The translations under genes were made by a program, and so were the position numbers. A stretch of DNA of 64,000 nucleotides from Achromobacter veterisilvae (GTDB taxonomy: Bacteria > Pseudomonadota > Gammaproteobacteria > Burkholderiales > Burkholderiaceae_B). Shown here one piece after another: positions 17,796-27,263 of this stretch (the first letter of the stretch is position 1; each line of letters begins with the position of its first letter). Below the pieces are notes generated by a model. The model worked only from the letters and a program-made list of their open reading frames with translations. It was not told where the DNA came from and made no database searches. The DNA lies in NCBI RefSeq assembly GCF_900496975.1, contig NZ_UFQC01000015.1:1-64000 (forward strand), written 5' to 3'.

Positions 17796-18620
17796 TCAGG
17801 CGTCCGCGTGCTCGGCGGGCAGGCGGTACCAATACGCGTAACAGTCTTTGAAACCGTAGCGGCCGTACAAGGCGCGCGCGGCTGAATTTTCCGGCTCAAC
17901 CTGCAAATAGGCCGTCGTGGCGCCGCCGGCGGCGCCCTCCGCCAATAAGTGTTCCACCAGGGCGCCAGCGTAGCCTTTGCGCCGCTGCCCCGGATCGGTA
18001 ACGATGTCGAACAGGCCCAGCAGATCTCCGTCGCGGACGGCCAGGCCCGCGGCGACGCTTCGCCCCGCCGCGTCCGTCGCCAGCACCGGCAGGATATCCA
18101 CGGCCAGCCCTTGAAGACGCGTCCGGTGTTCGGCGGCGTGCTCGGGCAACGAGCCGCGCATTTCCCCTACCGCCGCCGCGAAGCGATCGGCATCGACCGT
18201 AAGGAATTGCAGGTCGCTCCCGGCGCGGGGCCTGGGAGCGAGCGGCGCGCACATGACACGGGTCTCGTCGGTGAAGGTATAGCCGCGGGACTCCAGTTCG
18301 GCGTCGAGGGAAAAATCGGGGCCGATGGAGGTAATGCGCAGCACCATGGGCAAGCCATGGCGCGCATACAACGATGAACAATACGCCAGCCGCTCGTCCA
18401 ACGGACGTGTGGATAACCCCAGCACATTCACGCTGCGTGCGCGCTTGGCCGCCGAATGCGCGAAGCGCACCAGCCAGCCATCATAAAGCACCTGCGGGCC
18501 GACCGCCGTCGCGTTCAGAGCGGCCTCTTCCAGGCGCGCGCGCAGACTGTCGCGCGCGTCCGCGGGAGGCGTACGGCGGGCGATCGTCTGTATTGGAGCA
18601 ACGCGCGTGGAAGCGGACAT
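17796..18620 (-). CDS. GNAT-family N-acetyltransferase between parA and parB
   Basis: A 274-residue protein with a C-terminal GNAT domain. The acetyl-CoA loop is in DPGQRRKGYAGALVEHLL and the terminal helix-strand is in ENSAARALYGRYGFKDCYAY. The N-terminal ~100 residues, including a WLVRFAHSAAKRARSVN segment, are less conserved-looking. It starts 9 bp after the parA stop and ends 43 bp before parB, so it is almost certainly in the par operon. Substrate unknown; acetylation of a small molecule or of a partition protein are both possible. A perfect DnaA 9-mer lies inside it at 18408. Confidence 0.85.
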   Translation of the reverse strand: MSASTRVAPIQTIARRTPPADARDSLRARLEEAALNATAVGPQVLYDGWLVRFAHSAAKRARSVNVLGLSTRPLDERLAYCSSLYARHGLPMVLRITSIGPDFSLDAELESRGYTFTDETRVMCAPLAPRPRAGSDLQFLTVDADRFAAAVGEMRGSLPEHAAEHRTRLQGLAVDILPVLATDAAGRSVAAGLAVRDGDLLGLFDIVTDPGQRRKGYAGALVEHLLAEGAAGGATTAYLQVEPENSAARALYGRYGFKDCYAYWYRLPAEHADA

Positions 18621-18629
18621 GGGTACGGC

Positions 18630-19430
18630 TTACTTCAAGTCCTTCTTTACGCGCTCGATCATTTCGGCACCAAATGAAATGTAGGCCTGCGCGCCGCGTG
18701 ACGCGCGGTCATAGATCACGCCCGGCATGCCGTAACTGGGTGCTTCGGCCAGGCGCACGTTGCGCGGCACGACGGTCTTGAAGACCTTGTCGCCGAAATG
18801 CGCTTCGAGCTGGGCGGACACCTGCTGTTGCAAGGTCATGCGCGGATCGAACATCACGCGCAGCAGACCGATCACGCGCAGGTCGTCGTTGATATTGCGG
18901 TGCACGCGCTTGATGGTATTGACCAGGTCGGACAGGCCTTCCAGCGCGAAGTACTCGCATTGCATCGGAATGATGACGCCATGGGCGGCGGCCAGTCCGT
19001 TCAGGGTCAGCAGCGACAGCGTCGGCGGGCAGTCGATCAGGACGAAGTCGTATTGGCTCGAGATGGTGTCGATCGCGGCCTTCAACTGGCGTTCGCGCTG
19101 GTCCATCTGCACTAGGTCGATCTCGGCGCCGGAGAGCTCGCGATTGGCGGGCAGCACGTCATAGCCGCCCGATTCCGATCGGACGCGGGCCTGCTCGATG
19201 CCGGCCTCGCCGATCAGCACCTGGTACAGGTTCGACTCGAGCGAGTTCTTGTCGATGCCGCTGCCCATCGTGGCGTTGCCTTGAGGGTCCAGGTCCACCA
19301 GCAGCACGCGTTGGTTGTGCGTGGCAAGCCCCGCCGCCAGATTGATGGCGGTCGTCGTCTTGCCCACACCGCCCTTCTGGTTGGCAATGCAGAATACGCG
19401 GGCGGTCGTGCTGGGGGGTATGTTGTTCAT
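18630..19430 (-). CDS. parA: Chromosome partitioning ATPase ParA
   Basis: A 266-residue Walker-type ATPase with deviant Walker A KGGVGKTT (about residues 19-26), a Walker B-like DFVLIDCPP, and no N-terminal HTH, as in chromosomal (type Ib-like) ParA/Soj. It moves ParB-parS complexes over the nucleoid. Its ATG overlaps the rsmG stop by 4 nt (ATGA), so it is translationally coupled to rsmG. Confidence 0.97.
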   Translation of the reverse strand: MNNIPPSTTARVFCIANQKGGVGKTTTAINLAAGLATHNQRVLLVDLDPQGNATMGSGIDKNSLESNLYQVLIGEAGIEQARVRSESGGYDVLPANRELSGAEIDLVQMDQRERQLKAAIDTISSQYDFVLIDCPPTLSLLTLNGLAAAHGVIIPMQCEYFALEGLSDLVNTIKRVHRNINDDLRVIGLLRVMFDPRMTLQQQVSAQLEAHFGDKVFKTVVPRNVRLAEAPSYGMPGVIYDRASRGAQAYISFGAEMIERVKKDLK

Positions 19431-20116
19431 AGGGTTCCTTGACTACGGCGCATCCAGATCAGACAGCGTTCCGCTTGCAGCTCCGGCACGCGCAGCGGCT
19501 GAATATGGTCGACTTGCCATTCCCCGCGCGCATGCAACGCCTGGATCTCATCCTCGGGGAGCTTGCCCTTCATGGCGACGAGGGTACCATCGTTGCGCAC
19601 GTGACGACCTGCGAGTTGCGCAAAATCGTCCAAGGAAGCGAAGGCCCGCGACGTGACAATGTTGCACTCCGCGGGATCCAGCGTTTCGATGCGGGCATGG
19701 CGCGCCTGCAGGTTGGGCAAGGCCAGGGCCCCGCTCATCTGGCGCACGAATGCGGTTTTCTTTTCGACCGCGTCCACGCAGGTCACCGACCAGTTGGGAC
19801 GCATGATCGCCAGGACCACGCCTGGCAAGCCGCCGCCCGATCCCACGTCGTAGATCTTGGCCGCGGCGCCGGGTTCGCCCAGCGCCTCGCTGAAGGGCCC
19901 TACGGCGGCCAGGCTGTCGAACAGGTGCTGGACCAGCATCTGCTGCGGGTCGCGGATCGCCGTAAGGTTGTAGGTGCGGTTCCAGCGCTGCATCTGGGAC
20001 AGATAGTCCAGCAGCTTGGCCATTGCGCCGGCATCGGCGGCCAGCCCCAATTGCTCGCACGCGAGAGAGAGGCGGCCGGCCATGTCGGCTCCGGCCTGAT
20101 CGGCGCGGGCGCTCAC
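19427..20116 (-). CDS. rsmG: 16S rRNA (guanine-527-N7) methyltransferase RsmG
   Basis: A 229-residue SAM-dependent methyltransferase of the GidB family. The SAM-binding segment YDVGSGGGLPGVVLA (about residues 85-99) and WNRTYNLTAIRDPQQML upstream are characteristic. It methylates G527 of 16S rRNA. It lies 10 bp downstream of mnmG in the conserved mnmG-rsmG-parA order near the origin. Confidence 0.96.
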   Translation of the reverse strand: MSARADQAGADMAGRLSLACEQLGLAADAGAMAKLLDYLSQMQRWNRTYNLTAIRDPQQMLVQHLFDSLAAVGPFSEALGEPGAAAKIYDVGSGGGLPGVVLAIMRPNWSVTCVDAVEKKTAFVRQMSGALALPNLQARHARIETLDPAECNIVTSRAFASLDDFAQLAGRHVRNDGTLVAMKGKLPEDEIQALHARGEWQVDHIQPLRVPELQAERCLIWMRRSQGTL

Positions 20117-20126
20117 TGGACTGCCT

Positions 20127-22046
20127 TCATGCTGCTTGCTTGCGCGAGCCGTAGTGCAGGCGCTTCAAGTGGATGAGAAGGAGCGAGATGGCGGCGGGCG
20201 TGACGCCCGAGATCCGCGCGGCCTGGCCGACGGTCTCGGGGCGGTGCGCCTTGAGCTTCTGGCGCACTTCGAACGACAGGCTGGTCACGGCGTCGTAGTC
20301 GACGTCCGCGGGAATGGGCTGCTGCTCGTGCGCGATGTGCTTCTGGACCTCGTCCTGCTGGCGCGCGATATAGCCGGCGTACTTGACCTGGATCTCGACC
20401 TGCTCGGCGAGCACCTCGTCTTCCGCCACCCCCGGACCGGCAAGCAGTGTGCCGTCCGTATTGCGGGCGGCCATCAAGGCTTCATAGGAAACGTTCGGCC
20501 GTTTCAGCAGGTCTGCTAGTGAGTACTCACGTTCAATCGCCTTGCCCAGCAGGGGCTCCGCCACTTCCGCGGGCAGCAAGCGCGGATTCACCCAGGAAGA
20601 CTTCAGGCGCTCGACTTCCGCAGCCACCGCGTCGCGCTTGCGGTTGAAGGCATCCCAGCGCACATCGTCGACGATTCCAAGCCGGCGGCCGATTTCCGTC
20701 AGGCGCAGGTCGGCGTTGTCTTCGCGCAGGCTGAGGCGGTATTCGGCCCGCGAGGTGAACATGCGATAGGGTTCGGTCACGCCGCGCGTGACCAGGTCGT
20801 CCACCAGCACGCCCAGATAGGCTTCGTCCCGCCGCGGCGTCCATTGCTCGCGGTCCAGCGACAGAAGCGCCGCGTTGGTGCCCGCCAGCAGGCCTTGTGC
20901 CGCCGCCTCTTCGTAGCCCGTGGTGCCATTGATCTGGCCGGCGAAGAACAAGCCGCCAATCGCCTTGGTCTCGAGCGTGCTCTTCAATCCACGTGGATCG
21001 AAGTAATCGTATTCGATGGCATAGCCCGGCCGCAGGATGTGCGCGTTCTCCAGGCCGGGCAAGGAATGGATCAGATCGAGCTGCACTTCGAACGGCAGGC
21101 TGGTCGACACGCCGTTCGGATAGACCTCATGCGTATCCAGGCCTTCGGGTTCGAGAAAGACCTGGTGCGATGTCTTGTCCGCGAAGCGGTGGATCTTGTC
21201 TTCGATGGAGGGGCAGTAGCGGGGGCCCACGCCTTCGATCACGCCGCTGTACATCGGCGACCGGTCCAGCCCGCCGCGGATGATGTCGTGCGTACGGGCG
21301 TTGGTGTGCGTGATCCAGCACGGCAGTTGCCGAGGGTGCATCGCCACGTTGCCCAGGTACGAGAACACGGGAATCGGATCGAGGTCGCCCGGCTGCTCTT
21401 CCAGCACGCTGTAGTCGATGGAGCGGCCATCGATACGCGGAGGCGTGCCCGTCTTCAAGCGCCCTTGCGGGAGCTTCAATTCTTTCAGGCGCTGCCCCAG
21501 GGAAATCGCGGGAGGATCCCCTGCCCGGCCGCCAGAGTAATTCTGCAGTCCCACGTGGATCAGGCCGTTGAGGAAGGTCCCCGCGGTCAGCACTACTGTC
21601 TTGGCGCGGAACTTCAGGCCGATCTGGGTGACGGCGCCGACTACGCGGTCGCCTTCCACCATCAAGTCTTCGACGGCCTGCTGGAACAGCCACAGGTTCG
21701 GCTGGTTCTCCAGACGGCCACGGATGGCCTTGCGGTACAGCACGCGATCCGCTTGGGCGCGGGTCGCGCGCACCGCCGGCCCCTTGGACCCGTTCAGGAT
21801 GCGGAACTGAATCCCCGATTCATCGGTTGCCAAAGCCATCGCGCCACCCAGGGCGTCGACTTCTTTGACGAGGTGGCCCTTGCCAATCCCGCCAATGGAG
21901 GGATTGCAAGACATTTGGCCTAGGGTTTCGATGTTGTGCGTGAGCAGCAGTGTCTTGGCGCCAGTGCGTGCGGCAGCCAAAGCCGCTTCAGTGCCGGCGT
22001 GGCCGCCACCTACGACGATGACATCGAATGCGCGGGGATAGTCCAT
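20127..22046 (-). CDS. mnmG: tRNA uridine-5-carboxymethylaminomethyl modification enzyme MnmG
   Basis: A 639-residue FAD-dependent protein that, with MnmE, modifies wobble U34 of several tRNAs. The FAD motif [17 protein letters not shown] is at about residue 11, followed by [25 protein letters not shown]-like GTPPRID and the C-terminal helical domain are intact. The start [15 protein letters not shown] matches the family; the ribosome site is weak. Upstream lies the parS/oriC region. Confidence 0.97.
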   Translation of the reverse strand: MDYPRAFDVIVVGGGHAGTEAALAAARTGAKTLLLTHNIETLGQMSCNPSIGGIGKGHLVKEVDALGGAMALATDESGIQFRILNGSKGPAVRATRAQADRVLYRKAIRGRLENQPNLWLFQQAVEDLMVEGDRVVGAVTQIGLKFRAKTVVLTAGTFLNGLIHVGLQNYSGGRAGDPPAISLGQRLKELKLPQGRLKTGTPPRIDGRSIDYSVLEEQPGDLDPIPVFSYLGNVAMHPRQLPCWITHTNARTHDIIRGGLDRSPMYSGVIEGVGPRYCPSIEDKIHRFADKTSHQVFLEPEGLDTHEVYPNGVSTSLPFEVQLDLIHSLPGLENAHILRPGYAIEYDYFDPRGLKSTLETKAIGGLFFAGQINGTTGYEEAAAQGLLAGTNAALLSLDREQWTPRRDEAYLGVLVDDLVTRGVTEPYRMFTSRAEYRLSLREDNADLRLTEIGRRLGIVDDVRWDAFNRKRDAVAAEVERLKSSWVNPRLLPAEVAEPLLGKAIEREYSLADLLKRPNVSYEALMAARNTDGTLLAGPGVAEDEVLAEQVEIQVKYAGYIARQQDEVQKHIAHEQQPIPADVDYDAVTSLSFEVRQKLKAHRPETVGQAARISGVTPAAISLLLIHLKRLHYGSRKQAA

Positions 22047-22097
22047 GATGGGGAGGTAAGAGAGCGTTCGGTGCTCATTATAGAGGCAGGGATAGCA

Positions 22098-22113
22098 TGT
22101 TTCACGTGAAACA
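22098..22113. other. parS site 1
   Basis: TGTTTCACGTGAAACA, a perfect 16-bp palindrome matching the ParB-binding consensus, just upstream of mnmG. Confidence 0.95.
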
Positions 22114-22223
22114 TGTTTCGGTGCAGCAAAGCTTCGCCGTGAACTTGAATGACGTAGGCAAATGGCAACGTCATCGCATCGGCCAGACACAATATGTCGG
22201 CATCTGCCGGTGTTTCCTGGCTA

Positions 22224-22239
22224 TGTTCCACGTGAAACA
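22224..22239. other. parS site 2
   Basis: TGTTCCACGTGAAACA, one difference from the palindromic ParB consensus. Confidence 0.93.
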
Positions 22240-22312
22240 GCAGCGCTTGGAGCGGCGGCGCGCTTCCATAACCCCACCGGATTGCCAGAGAACAGGCTGG
22301 GTTCTTTTGGAG

Positions 22313-22328
22313 TGTTCCACGTGAAACA
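22313..22328. other. parS site 3
   Basis: TGTTCCACGTGAAACA, identical to site 2 and in the same orientation. Confidence 0.93.
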
Positions 22329-22451
22329 CCGGATTAACGAGTACCTCTCCTCTCTTTGCCGGCGTAGATAGGCTCGCCTGATTGTCTCCAATCGGGATAT
22401 TGGTCTGCCAGACGACCGTGAATTACGAACGAGAGCGGTCTCCTCCGCCGA

Positions 22452-22467
22452 TGTTTCACGTGAAACA
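22452..22467. other. parS site 4
   Basis: TGTTTCACGTGAAACA, a perfect consensus palindrome. Confidence 0.95.
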
Positions 22468-22616
22468 TCGGAACAATTTCCTAATACCGGCGTGGCTAAT
22501 CCTCTCTGCTTCCCTGGCGTTCGGCCGCAGGAAAGAGCTTGAACAATCACTCCACTTCGGGAGTGGATGCCCCGAAAGGAAGCTGCCGGTCGTATCCTCC
22601 TCACGGCCACCGACTA

Positions 22617-22632
22617 TGTTCCACGTGAAACA
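22617..22632. other. parS site 5
   Basis: TGTTCCACGTGAAACA, the same variant as sites 2 and 3. Confidence 0.93.
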
Positions 22633-22659
22633 TCCATTGGTATGCCGCTATCGAGGGGA

Positions 22660-22675
22660 TGTTTCACGTGGAACA
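22660..22675. other. parS site 6
   Basis: TGTTTCACGTGGAACA, the mirror orientation of the site 2 variant, only 28 bp from site 5. Confidence 0.93.
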
Positions 22676-22789
22676 TCGATTCAATTAAGCATGGCCGATA
22701 CGAGAACTGCCCAATAAACCCAAGCATATTCAAGCTCCTCGGCTGGTATTCGTGGAGCTTGGTTTCAAGAAAAAAAGTGATTTTTTCCA

Positions 22790-22809
22790 CCCTACCCTAC
22801 CCCTACCCC
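22790..22809 (-). other. G-quadruplex-forming motif in the origin region
   Basis: On the minus strand the sequence reads GGGGTAGGGGTAGGGTAGGG: four G-tracts separated by 2-nt TA loops. It is flanked on one side by a GAAAAAA/TTTTTTC hairpin (about 22769-22787) and on the other by further A and T runs. Short loops predict a stable parallel quadruplex, and the repeat is telomere-like. Confidence 0.75.
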
Positions 22810-22829
22810 TAAAAACACTCTTTTTTCTT

Positions 22830-22845
22830 GGCTTCACGTGAAACA
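22830..22845. other. parS-like site 7 (degenerate)
   Basis: GGCTTCACGTGAAACA: one half-site is perfect and the other differs in its outer bases. Confidence 0.75.
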
Positions 22846-23126
22846 TGAGATCCACTGGACCCTCTAAACAATGAAATCCAAGGACTCAAAGTCTCGATTC
22901 GGATGACCCGTCCCATCAAGGGCCGCTCCAATTGAAGTAGGCGGTTCTAGTTCTGTCCCCTTCTTTGTTGGATCTGCTTTCGAAAAGCAGCCGCTCGCCT
23001 CACCAAAGGGTCACACCAGACAAACTAGAAATCCATGGCCCAGCGTCTTCCGCGCTTGATAATCACCCCAACTTTCATAACAAAGTTATCAACAACTGTA
23101 CCAACCCCGAACGAGCAGTCAGGGCA

Positions 23127-23142
23127 CGTTTCACGTGGAACA
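23127..23142. other. parS site 8
   Basis: CGTTTCACGTGGAACA, close to the ParB consensus. It is followed directly by a one-mismatch DnaA box (23147-23155), so the centromere and initiator sites interleave here. Confidence 0.88.
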
Positions 23143-24250
23143 ATTCTGGGGATAAGTCGATGAACAGAAGCTGCGTTCAGCAGCAATCAAGGCAGCGAAA
23201 TGCCTGATGCGCAAACCGCTCAGATCCATGAAAATGCACAAATGCGCAACATCTCCCCTATGAGAGGAGCCTGTCTTTCATTTATACGGTGGCAGCTTGG
23301 TCCGTTGAGAACAACCCAACGAACGCCACGGCAAGGCGGCTCACAGCCGTGGAAAACTTTGTGGATAAGATGGGAGTGACCGCCCATCCACGCGTGCAGG
23401 CAAGCAGCCCGACGACAGTCCTCACCCGCAGGGAACCCTGGCTCAATCCAGCGGTCAAAATCGCCAACCGCGATTCCCTCGTCGACTTATCCCCAACGTT
23501 ATTGAATGCGGTATTCATCCCGCTGGTTTGCCGAGTTCGGGGAAACCGTCGCTGCAAGATTCATTGACCACGCAATTATCTTGCTCCGCTCCCGCACGCC
23601 GCGCCATCATCCATATGGGTGAGATCGCCTTATCCCATGCACGCTGTGGAAAACCCGCAGGCAACGTCCGGGTAGCCGATGCGCTTCATCCCGATAGCCT
23701 GAGTCCACCCGACGAGTATTGGTCGCCCGGACCTCGCGCGGAAGGGCGCAGCAGTATCCGAAAGTCTGGCCCAGCTCTCCTATCCCCATTTCTATCCACA
23801 GGCGCGGAGCATGGATCCGAAGTCAAAAAGGTGTAATTCTGTGCATAACCGGGATGGGGATATCTTTGTGAACAACCGTCCCCGGTTGACCCAAAACAGG
23901 CCTGGAACAGGTCGAAAAGATAATCCCGCCCATACCCAGGCCCTGGCCGAAAATCCCGTGGAAAGCACGCTAAACACGCGCATTTACTGGGGAAAAGCGG
24001 TGTTTTCTCTTTCCTGCGCGCGCAAGCCACACGCTCCCGAAATAGGCCCGGAGCGATGTTAGGTCATTCGCGAAAAAATGGGATAACTACGCAAACCCGC
24101 CGCCTGGATAACCTGCCTGCTTCATTACTGAGCATGAAAATACTCATACCCAAAAATAATTATCCACAAACTTATCCACGGGTCGAGAATATGTTAGTGA
24201 TTACTAACAGGGAGTGAAGACCGGGAGAAAATCCGGGCCCCAAACGAAAC

Positions 24251-24281
24251 AACGCCCCAGACCCGAAGGTCCTGGGGCGTT
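24251..24281 (-). terminator. Terminator downstream of the cold-shock gene
   Basis: A hairpin with 10-bp arms AACGCCCCAG/CTGGGGCGTT and a short inner ACC/GGT extension, followed on the minus strand by the T-rich GTTTCGTTT. It lies about 45 bp after the cold-shock stop codon. Confidence 0.75.
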
Positions 24282-24326
24282 GTAGCCAGGCCGAACCTGG
24301 CGGACGGGAAATTGGGATTTCCCGAT

Positions 24327-24533
24327 TTAGAGCGGGCGAATTTCGGCCGCTTGAGGTCCTTTCGGACCATCCTTGACTTCGAATTCGACTTCCTGGCCTT
24401 CGTTCAGGCTGCGATAACCGCGGCCCTGGATGGCGGAAAAGTGTGCGAAAACGTCGGTCCCGCCGACGTCCGGCGTAATGAAACCGTAACCCTTGTCAGC
24501 GTTGAACCACTTAACTTTGCCCTTCTGAGCCAT
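24327..24533 (-). CDS. cspA: Cold-shock domain protein
   Basis: A 68-residue single-domain nucleic-acid-binding protein. RNP1-like KGYGFI and RNP2-like VFAHFSAI are both present, and the length is standard for CspA-type RNA chaperones. It lies at the edge of the origin region with a long AT-rich leader upstream (24534-24766), common for cold-shock genes. The family member cannot be specified beyond CspA-like. Confidence 0.95.
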   Translation of the reverse strand: MAQKGKVKWFNADKGYGFITPDVGGTDVFAHFSAIQGRGYRSLNEGQEVEFEVKDGPKGPQAAEIRPL

Positions 24534-24766
24534 TTTTTCTAGCGTCCTGTAATTAACTCGAAATGCAATGAATCAAGGACGCCGTGAGAACTGAACGACC
24601 GGTAGTGACACCTGCGTTGCTGCTGCGTTCCCGCTTGCCGCCATGCTGCAGAACGAGTCCGCGCGCTGCTTGAATCAACTGCGTGATCAGCATACTCATC
24701 ACGCATTACAGACTCATATAGTTGTTTTCCCCAATGTCGTATTTTTCAGACTGGAACGCGTCCGAT

Positions 24767-25810
24767 TTACGCCGATTCCGCCTGCCGCGGGGCCAGGAAG
24801 GCATACAGCGGCCCCGTGACGATCACGACGAACACCATTCTCGTGACGTGGAATGCAGTGACCACGGGCACACCGAGCTGCAACACTTTTGCGGTGATTG
24901 CCATTTCGGCGATGCCGCCGGGCGTCGTGCCCAGGATCAAGGTGGGAATGGGCGCCGCGGACCACCATGACAGCAGCGCGCCCAGGCCGAACGCCAACGC
25001 CAGGGCCGTAACGGTGAAGCCCGCCACCGCGGCGATGAAGCGCGGCGCCGCCCGGAAGAAATCCGGCCGGTAGCGGTCGCCTAGCGACCAGCCGATGAAC
25101 AACTGCCCCACCTTCGGCACATAGTCGGGCAAGGCCGACAATTCGATGCTAGAGGCCGTCAGCATCATGGCGACCAGCATCGGACCCAGCACCCAGGGGT
25201 TGGGCAGCCGCAGCTTCATGAAGGCCGTGCCCCCGATGCAGGTCAGGGCCACCAGCAGCGCCAACCCCGCCCCATGGACCTCGCGCGGGCCTGGCACGGT
25301 GGGGTCCAGCCCCGCCACGCCCCACCACTGGAAAATGAACGGCACCGTCACGACGACCAGCAGCACGCGCACACTGTGCGCCGTCGCCACGCGATCGATG
25401 CGCGCGCCGTGGCGTTCCGCCAGGCTGGCCATTTCGCTTGCCCCGCCTATCGCCGAGGAAAACCAGGCCGTCTTGAAATCCGCGTCGGTCCAGCGGCGCA
25501 GGATCGCCGTGCCCATGAATGCCAGCCCGAGCGCGAAGAGCATGCCCACAATGATGGGCCCCGCGTTGCTGCCGATGTGCCCAATCACCTGCGGCGTGAA
25601 ATACAGCCCGAGCGACGTTCCAATCACCCACTGCCCGCCGTTGCGCGCCGGCCGCGGGCACGCCGTGCCCAGCCCGGCGATGCGCGTGGCGGCGGTCAAC
25701 AGCAGCGCGCCCAGCATCCACGGCAAGGGAATATGCACCCACACCGCCAGCAAAGCCCCGGCCAGCGCAATCGCAAAACCGCCCAGCACCCTCCACAACA
25801 TGTTCCGCAC
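24767..25810 (-). CDS. AbrB-family (PF05145-type) integral membrane protein
   Basis: A 347-residue very hydrophobic protein with about ten membrane segments in two similar halves: IPLPWMLGALLLTAA near the N terminus and LPNPWVLGPMLVAMMLTAS in the middle. This duplicated P-W-(M/V)-L-G-(A/P) repeat is typical of the AbrB/ammonia-monooxygenase-like membrane family, whose transport role is not well defined. The GTG at 25810 has a GGAAGG site; an ATG three codons in is possible. It is divergent from the aminotransferase at 25914. Confidence 0.85.
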   Translation of the reverse strand: MRNMLWRVLGGFAIALAGALLAVWVHIPLPWMLGALLLTAATRIAGLGTACPRPARNGGQWVIGTSLGLYFTPQVIGHIGSNAGPIIVGMLFALGLAFMGTAILRRWTDADFKTAWFSSAIGGASEMASLAERHGARIDRVATAHSVRVLLVVVTVPFIFQWWGVAGLDPTVPGPREVHGAGLALLVALTCIGGTAFMKLRLPNPWVLGPMLVAMMLTASSIELSALPDYVPKVGQLFIGWSLGDRYRPDFFRAAPRFIAAVAGFTVTALALAFGLGALLSWWSAAPIPTLILGTTPGGIAEMAITAKVLQLGVPVVTAFHVTRMVFVVIVTGPLYAFLAPRQAESA

Positions 25811-25913
25811 TACGCCCCCTTCCGCGTCTTTAGCTTAGAGAAAACCGAATTATGAGTTAGTGGGATACTTACGAAAACTCTCTTTGCTAGCAGCGTCCAC
25901 TCTCTCGTTCACC

Positions 25914-27080
25914 ATGATCCGATCCAAACTTCCCGACGTTGGCACCACCATCTTCACCGTGATGAGCCGCCTGGCCATCGAACACAAGGCCATCAACCTG
26001 GGCCAGGGCTTTCCCGACTTCGATCCGGATCCCGCCCTGTGCGCGCTGGTGTCCAAGGCCATGGCGGACGGCCACAACCAATATCCCTACATGCCCGGCG
26101 TCGCCCCCTTGCGCGAGGCCATCGCCGCGAAGACGCGCGAGCTCTACGGACATGCCTACGATCCGGAAACCGAGATCACCGTCACCAGCGGCGCGACCGA
26201 GGCACTGATGGCCACCGTGCTTGCTGCCGTGGGCAGCGGGGACGAGGTCGTCGTCATCGAGCCCTGCTATGACTCCTACCTGCCCGCGATCCGGCTGGCG
26301 GGCGGCACCGCGGTGCCCGTGCCGCTGCGCGCGCCCACCGAAGGCGACCCCTACTATCGCATCGACTGGCAGCGCGTGCGCGACGCCATCACGTCGAAGA
26401 CGCGCCTTCTGATGCTGAACTTCCCGCACAACCCCACCGGAGCCGTGCTCGAGGACAGCGACCTCGACGCGCTGGAAGCCATTGTGCGCGACACCGGCGT
26501 GCTGCTGGTGTCCGACGAGGTCTACGAACACATTGTGTTCGACGGCAAGCCGCATGCCAGCGTGGCGCGCCGTCCGCTGCTGGCCGAACACGCCTTCGTG
26601 ATTTCTTCCTTCGGCAAGACGTATCACACCACCGGCTGGAAAATCGGCTACTGCTGCGCCCCTCGCCAGCTCAGCGCCGAACTGCGCAAGGTGCATCAAT
26701 TCATGGTGTTCACCGTGCCCTCGCCCATGCAGTTCGCGCTGGCCGAATTCATGCGGGATCCCAAGCCCTATCTGGATCTCCCGGCTTTCTACCAGGCCAA
26801 GCGCGACCACCTGGCGCAAGGCCTGGAAAAGACCCGGTTCCGCCCGCTGCCCAGCCCCGGCACGTTCTTCCTGCTGGCCGATTACAGCGACATTTCCAAG
26901 CAGGGCGAAGCCGACTTCGCGCGCGATCTCACCGTGAAGCACGGCGTCACCGTCATCCCCGTATCGGCGTTCTACCGCCAGCCCGACGCGCCGGAATCCA
27001 ACCATCGGATCGTGCGATTCTGCTTTGCCAAAAAGGACGCCACGCTGGACGCCGCGCTGGAACGGCTGGCGCAGGTCTGA
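25914..27080 (+). CDS. Pyridoxal-phosphate aminotransferase (methionine aminotransferase type)
   Basis: A 388-residue class I/II aminotransferase. The N-terminal INLGQGFPDFDPDP, the NFPHNPTGAVLEDSDL Asn region, VSDEVYEHIVFDG and the PLP lysine in SSFGKTYHTTGWKIGY are intact. GQGFPDF and the overall pattern resemble YbdL-like methionine aminotransferases. It catalyses transfer of an amino group to a 2-oxo acid. The start MIRSKLPDVGT at 25914 fits the family; an upstream extension is unlikely. Confidence 0.9.
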   Translation: MIRSKLPDVGTTIFTVMSRLAIEHKAINLGQGFPDFDPDPALCALVSKAMADGHNQYPYMPGVAPLREAIAAKTRELYGHAYDPETEITVTSGATEALMATVLAAVGSGDEVVVIEPCYDSYLPAIRLAGGTAVPVPLRAPTEGDPYYRIDWQRVRDAITSKTRLLMLNFPHNPTGAVLEDSDLDALEAIVRDTGVLLVSDEVYEHIVFDGKPHASVARRPLLAEHAFVISSFGKTYHTTGWKIGYCCAPRQLSAELRKVHQFMVFTVPSPMQFALAEFMRDPKPYLDLPAFYQAKRDHLAQGLEKTRFRPLPSPGTFFLLADYSDISKQGEADFARDLTVKHGVTVIPVSAFYRQPDAPESNHRIVRFCFAKKDATLDAALERLAQV

Positions 27081-27172
27081 TCGTCAAAAAAAGCTTTTCA
27101 CCCCTTGAAAACAGCACTTTTCCGAAAACATGAATAAAAGCTCATATTCATTTTCCGCTGTTTTCCACGGAT

Positions 27173-27199
27173 AAAAAAAGGGGCGCCGACAGGCGCCCC
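27173..27199 (-). terminator. Rho-independent terminator after tctA
   Basis: Arms GGGGCGCC (27180-27187) and GGCGCCCC (27192-27199) with a 4-nt loop, followed on the minus strand by seven T (27173-27179). It lies 65 bp after the tctA stop. Confidence 0.93.
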
Positions 27200-27263
27200 A
27201 ATGCAATGTCCGGCGAAGGTGCGGCGCGTCCGACAGGCCCTTCCTCGAACGCGCCGGCATCCG

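Larger units (their letters stand above)
22047..24326. other. Probable oriC and centromere region (2.3 kb, no gene)
   Basis: I see no convincing protein gene between mnmG and the cold-shock gene. The segment is visibly richer in A and T than its flanks. It holds eight parS-like sites (22098-23142), a C-rich G-quadruplex motif between A/T runs (22790-22809) and a series of DnaA boxes. Perfect boxes lie at 23360 and 24160. One-mismatch boxes start at 23086, 23147, 23487, 23792, 23840 and 24172. The neighbouring mnmG-rsmG-parAB block supports its being the chromosomal origin. Confidence 0.8.

Noticed and set aside
22790-22809. Reading the C-rich tract as a simple sequencing artefact or a terminator
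   Set aside because: Four ordered tracts with identical TA spacers and no adjacent dyad fit a quadruplex motif better than a homopolymer error or a hairpin.
22047-24326. Several small frames within the origin region
   Set aside because: They lack ribosome sites and recognisable products, and they run through parS sites and DnaA boxes.
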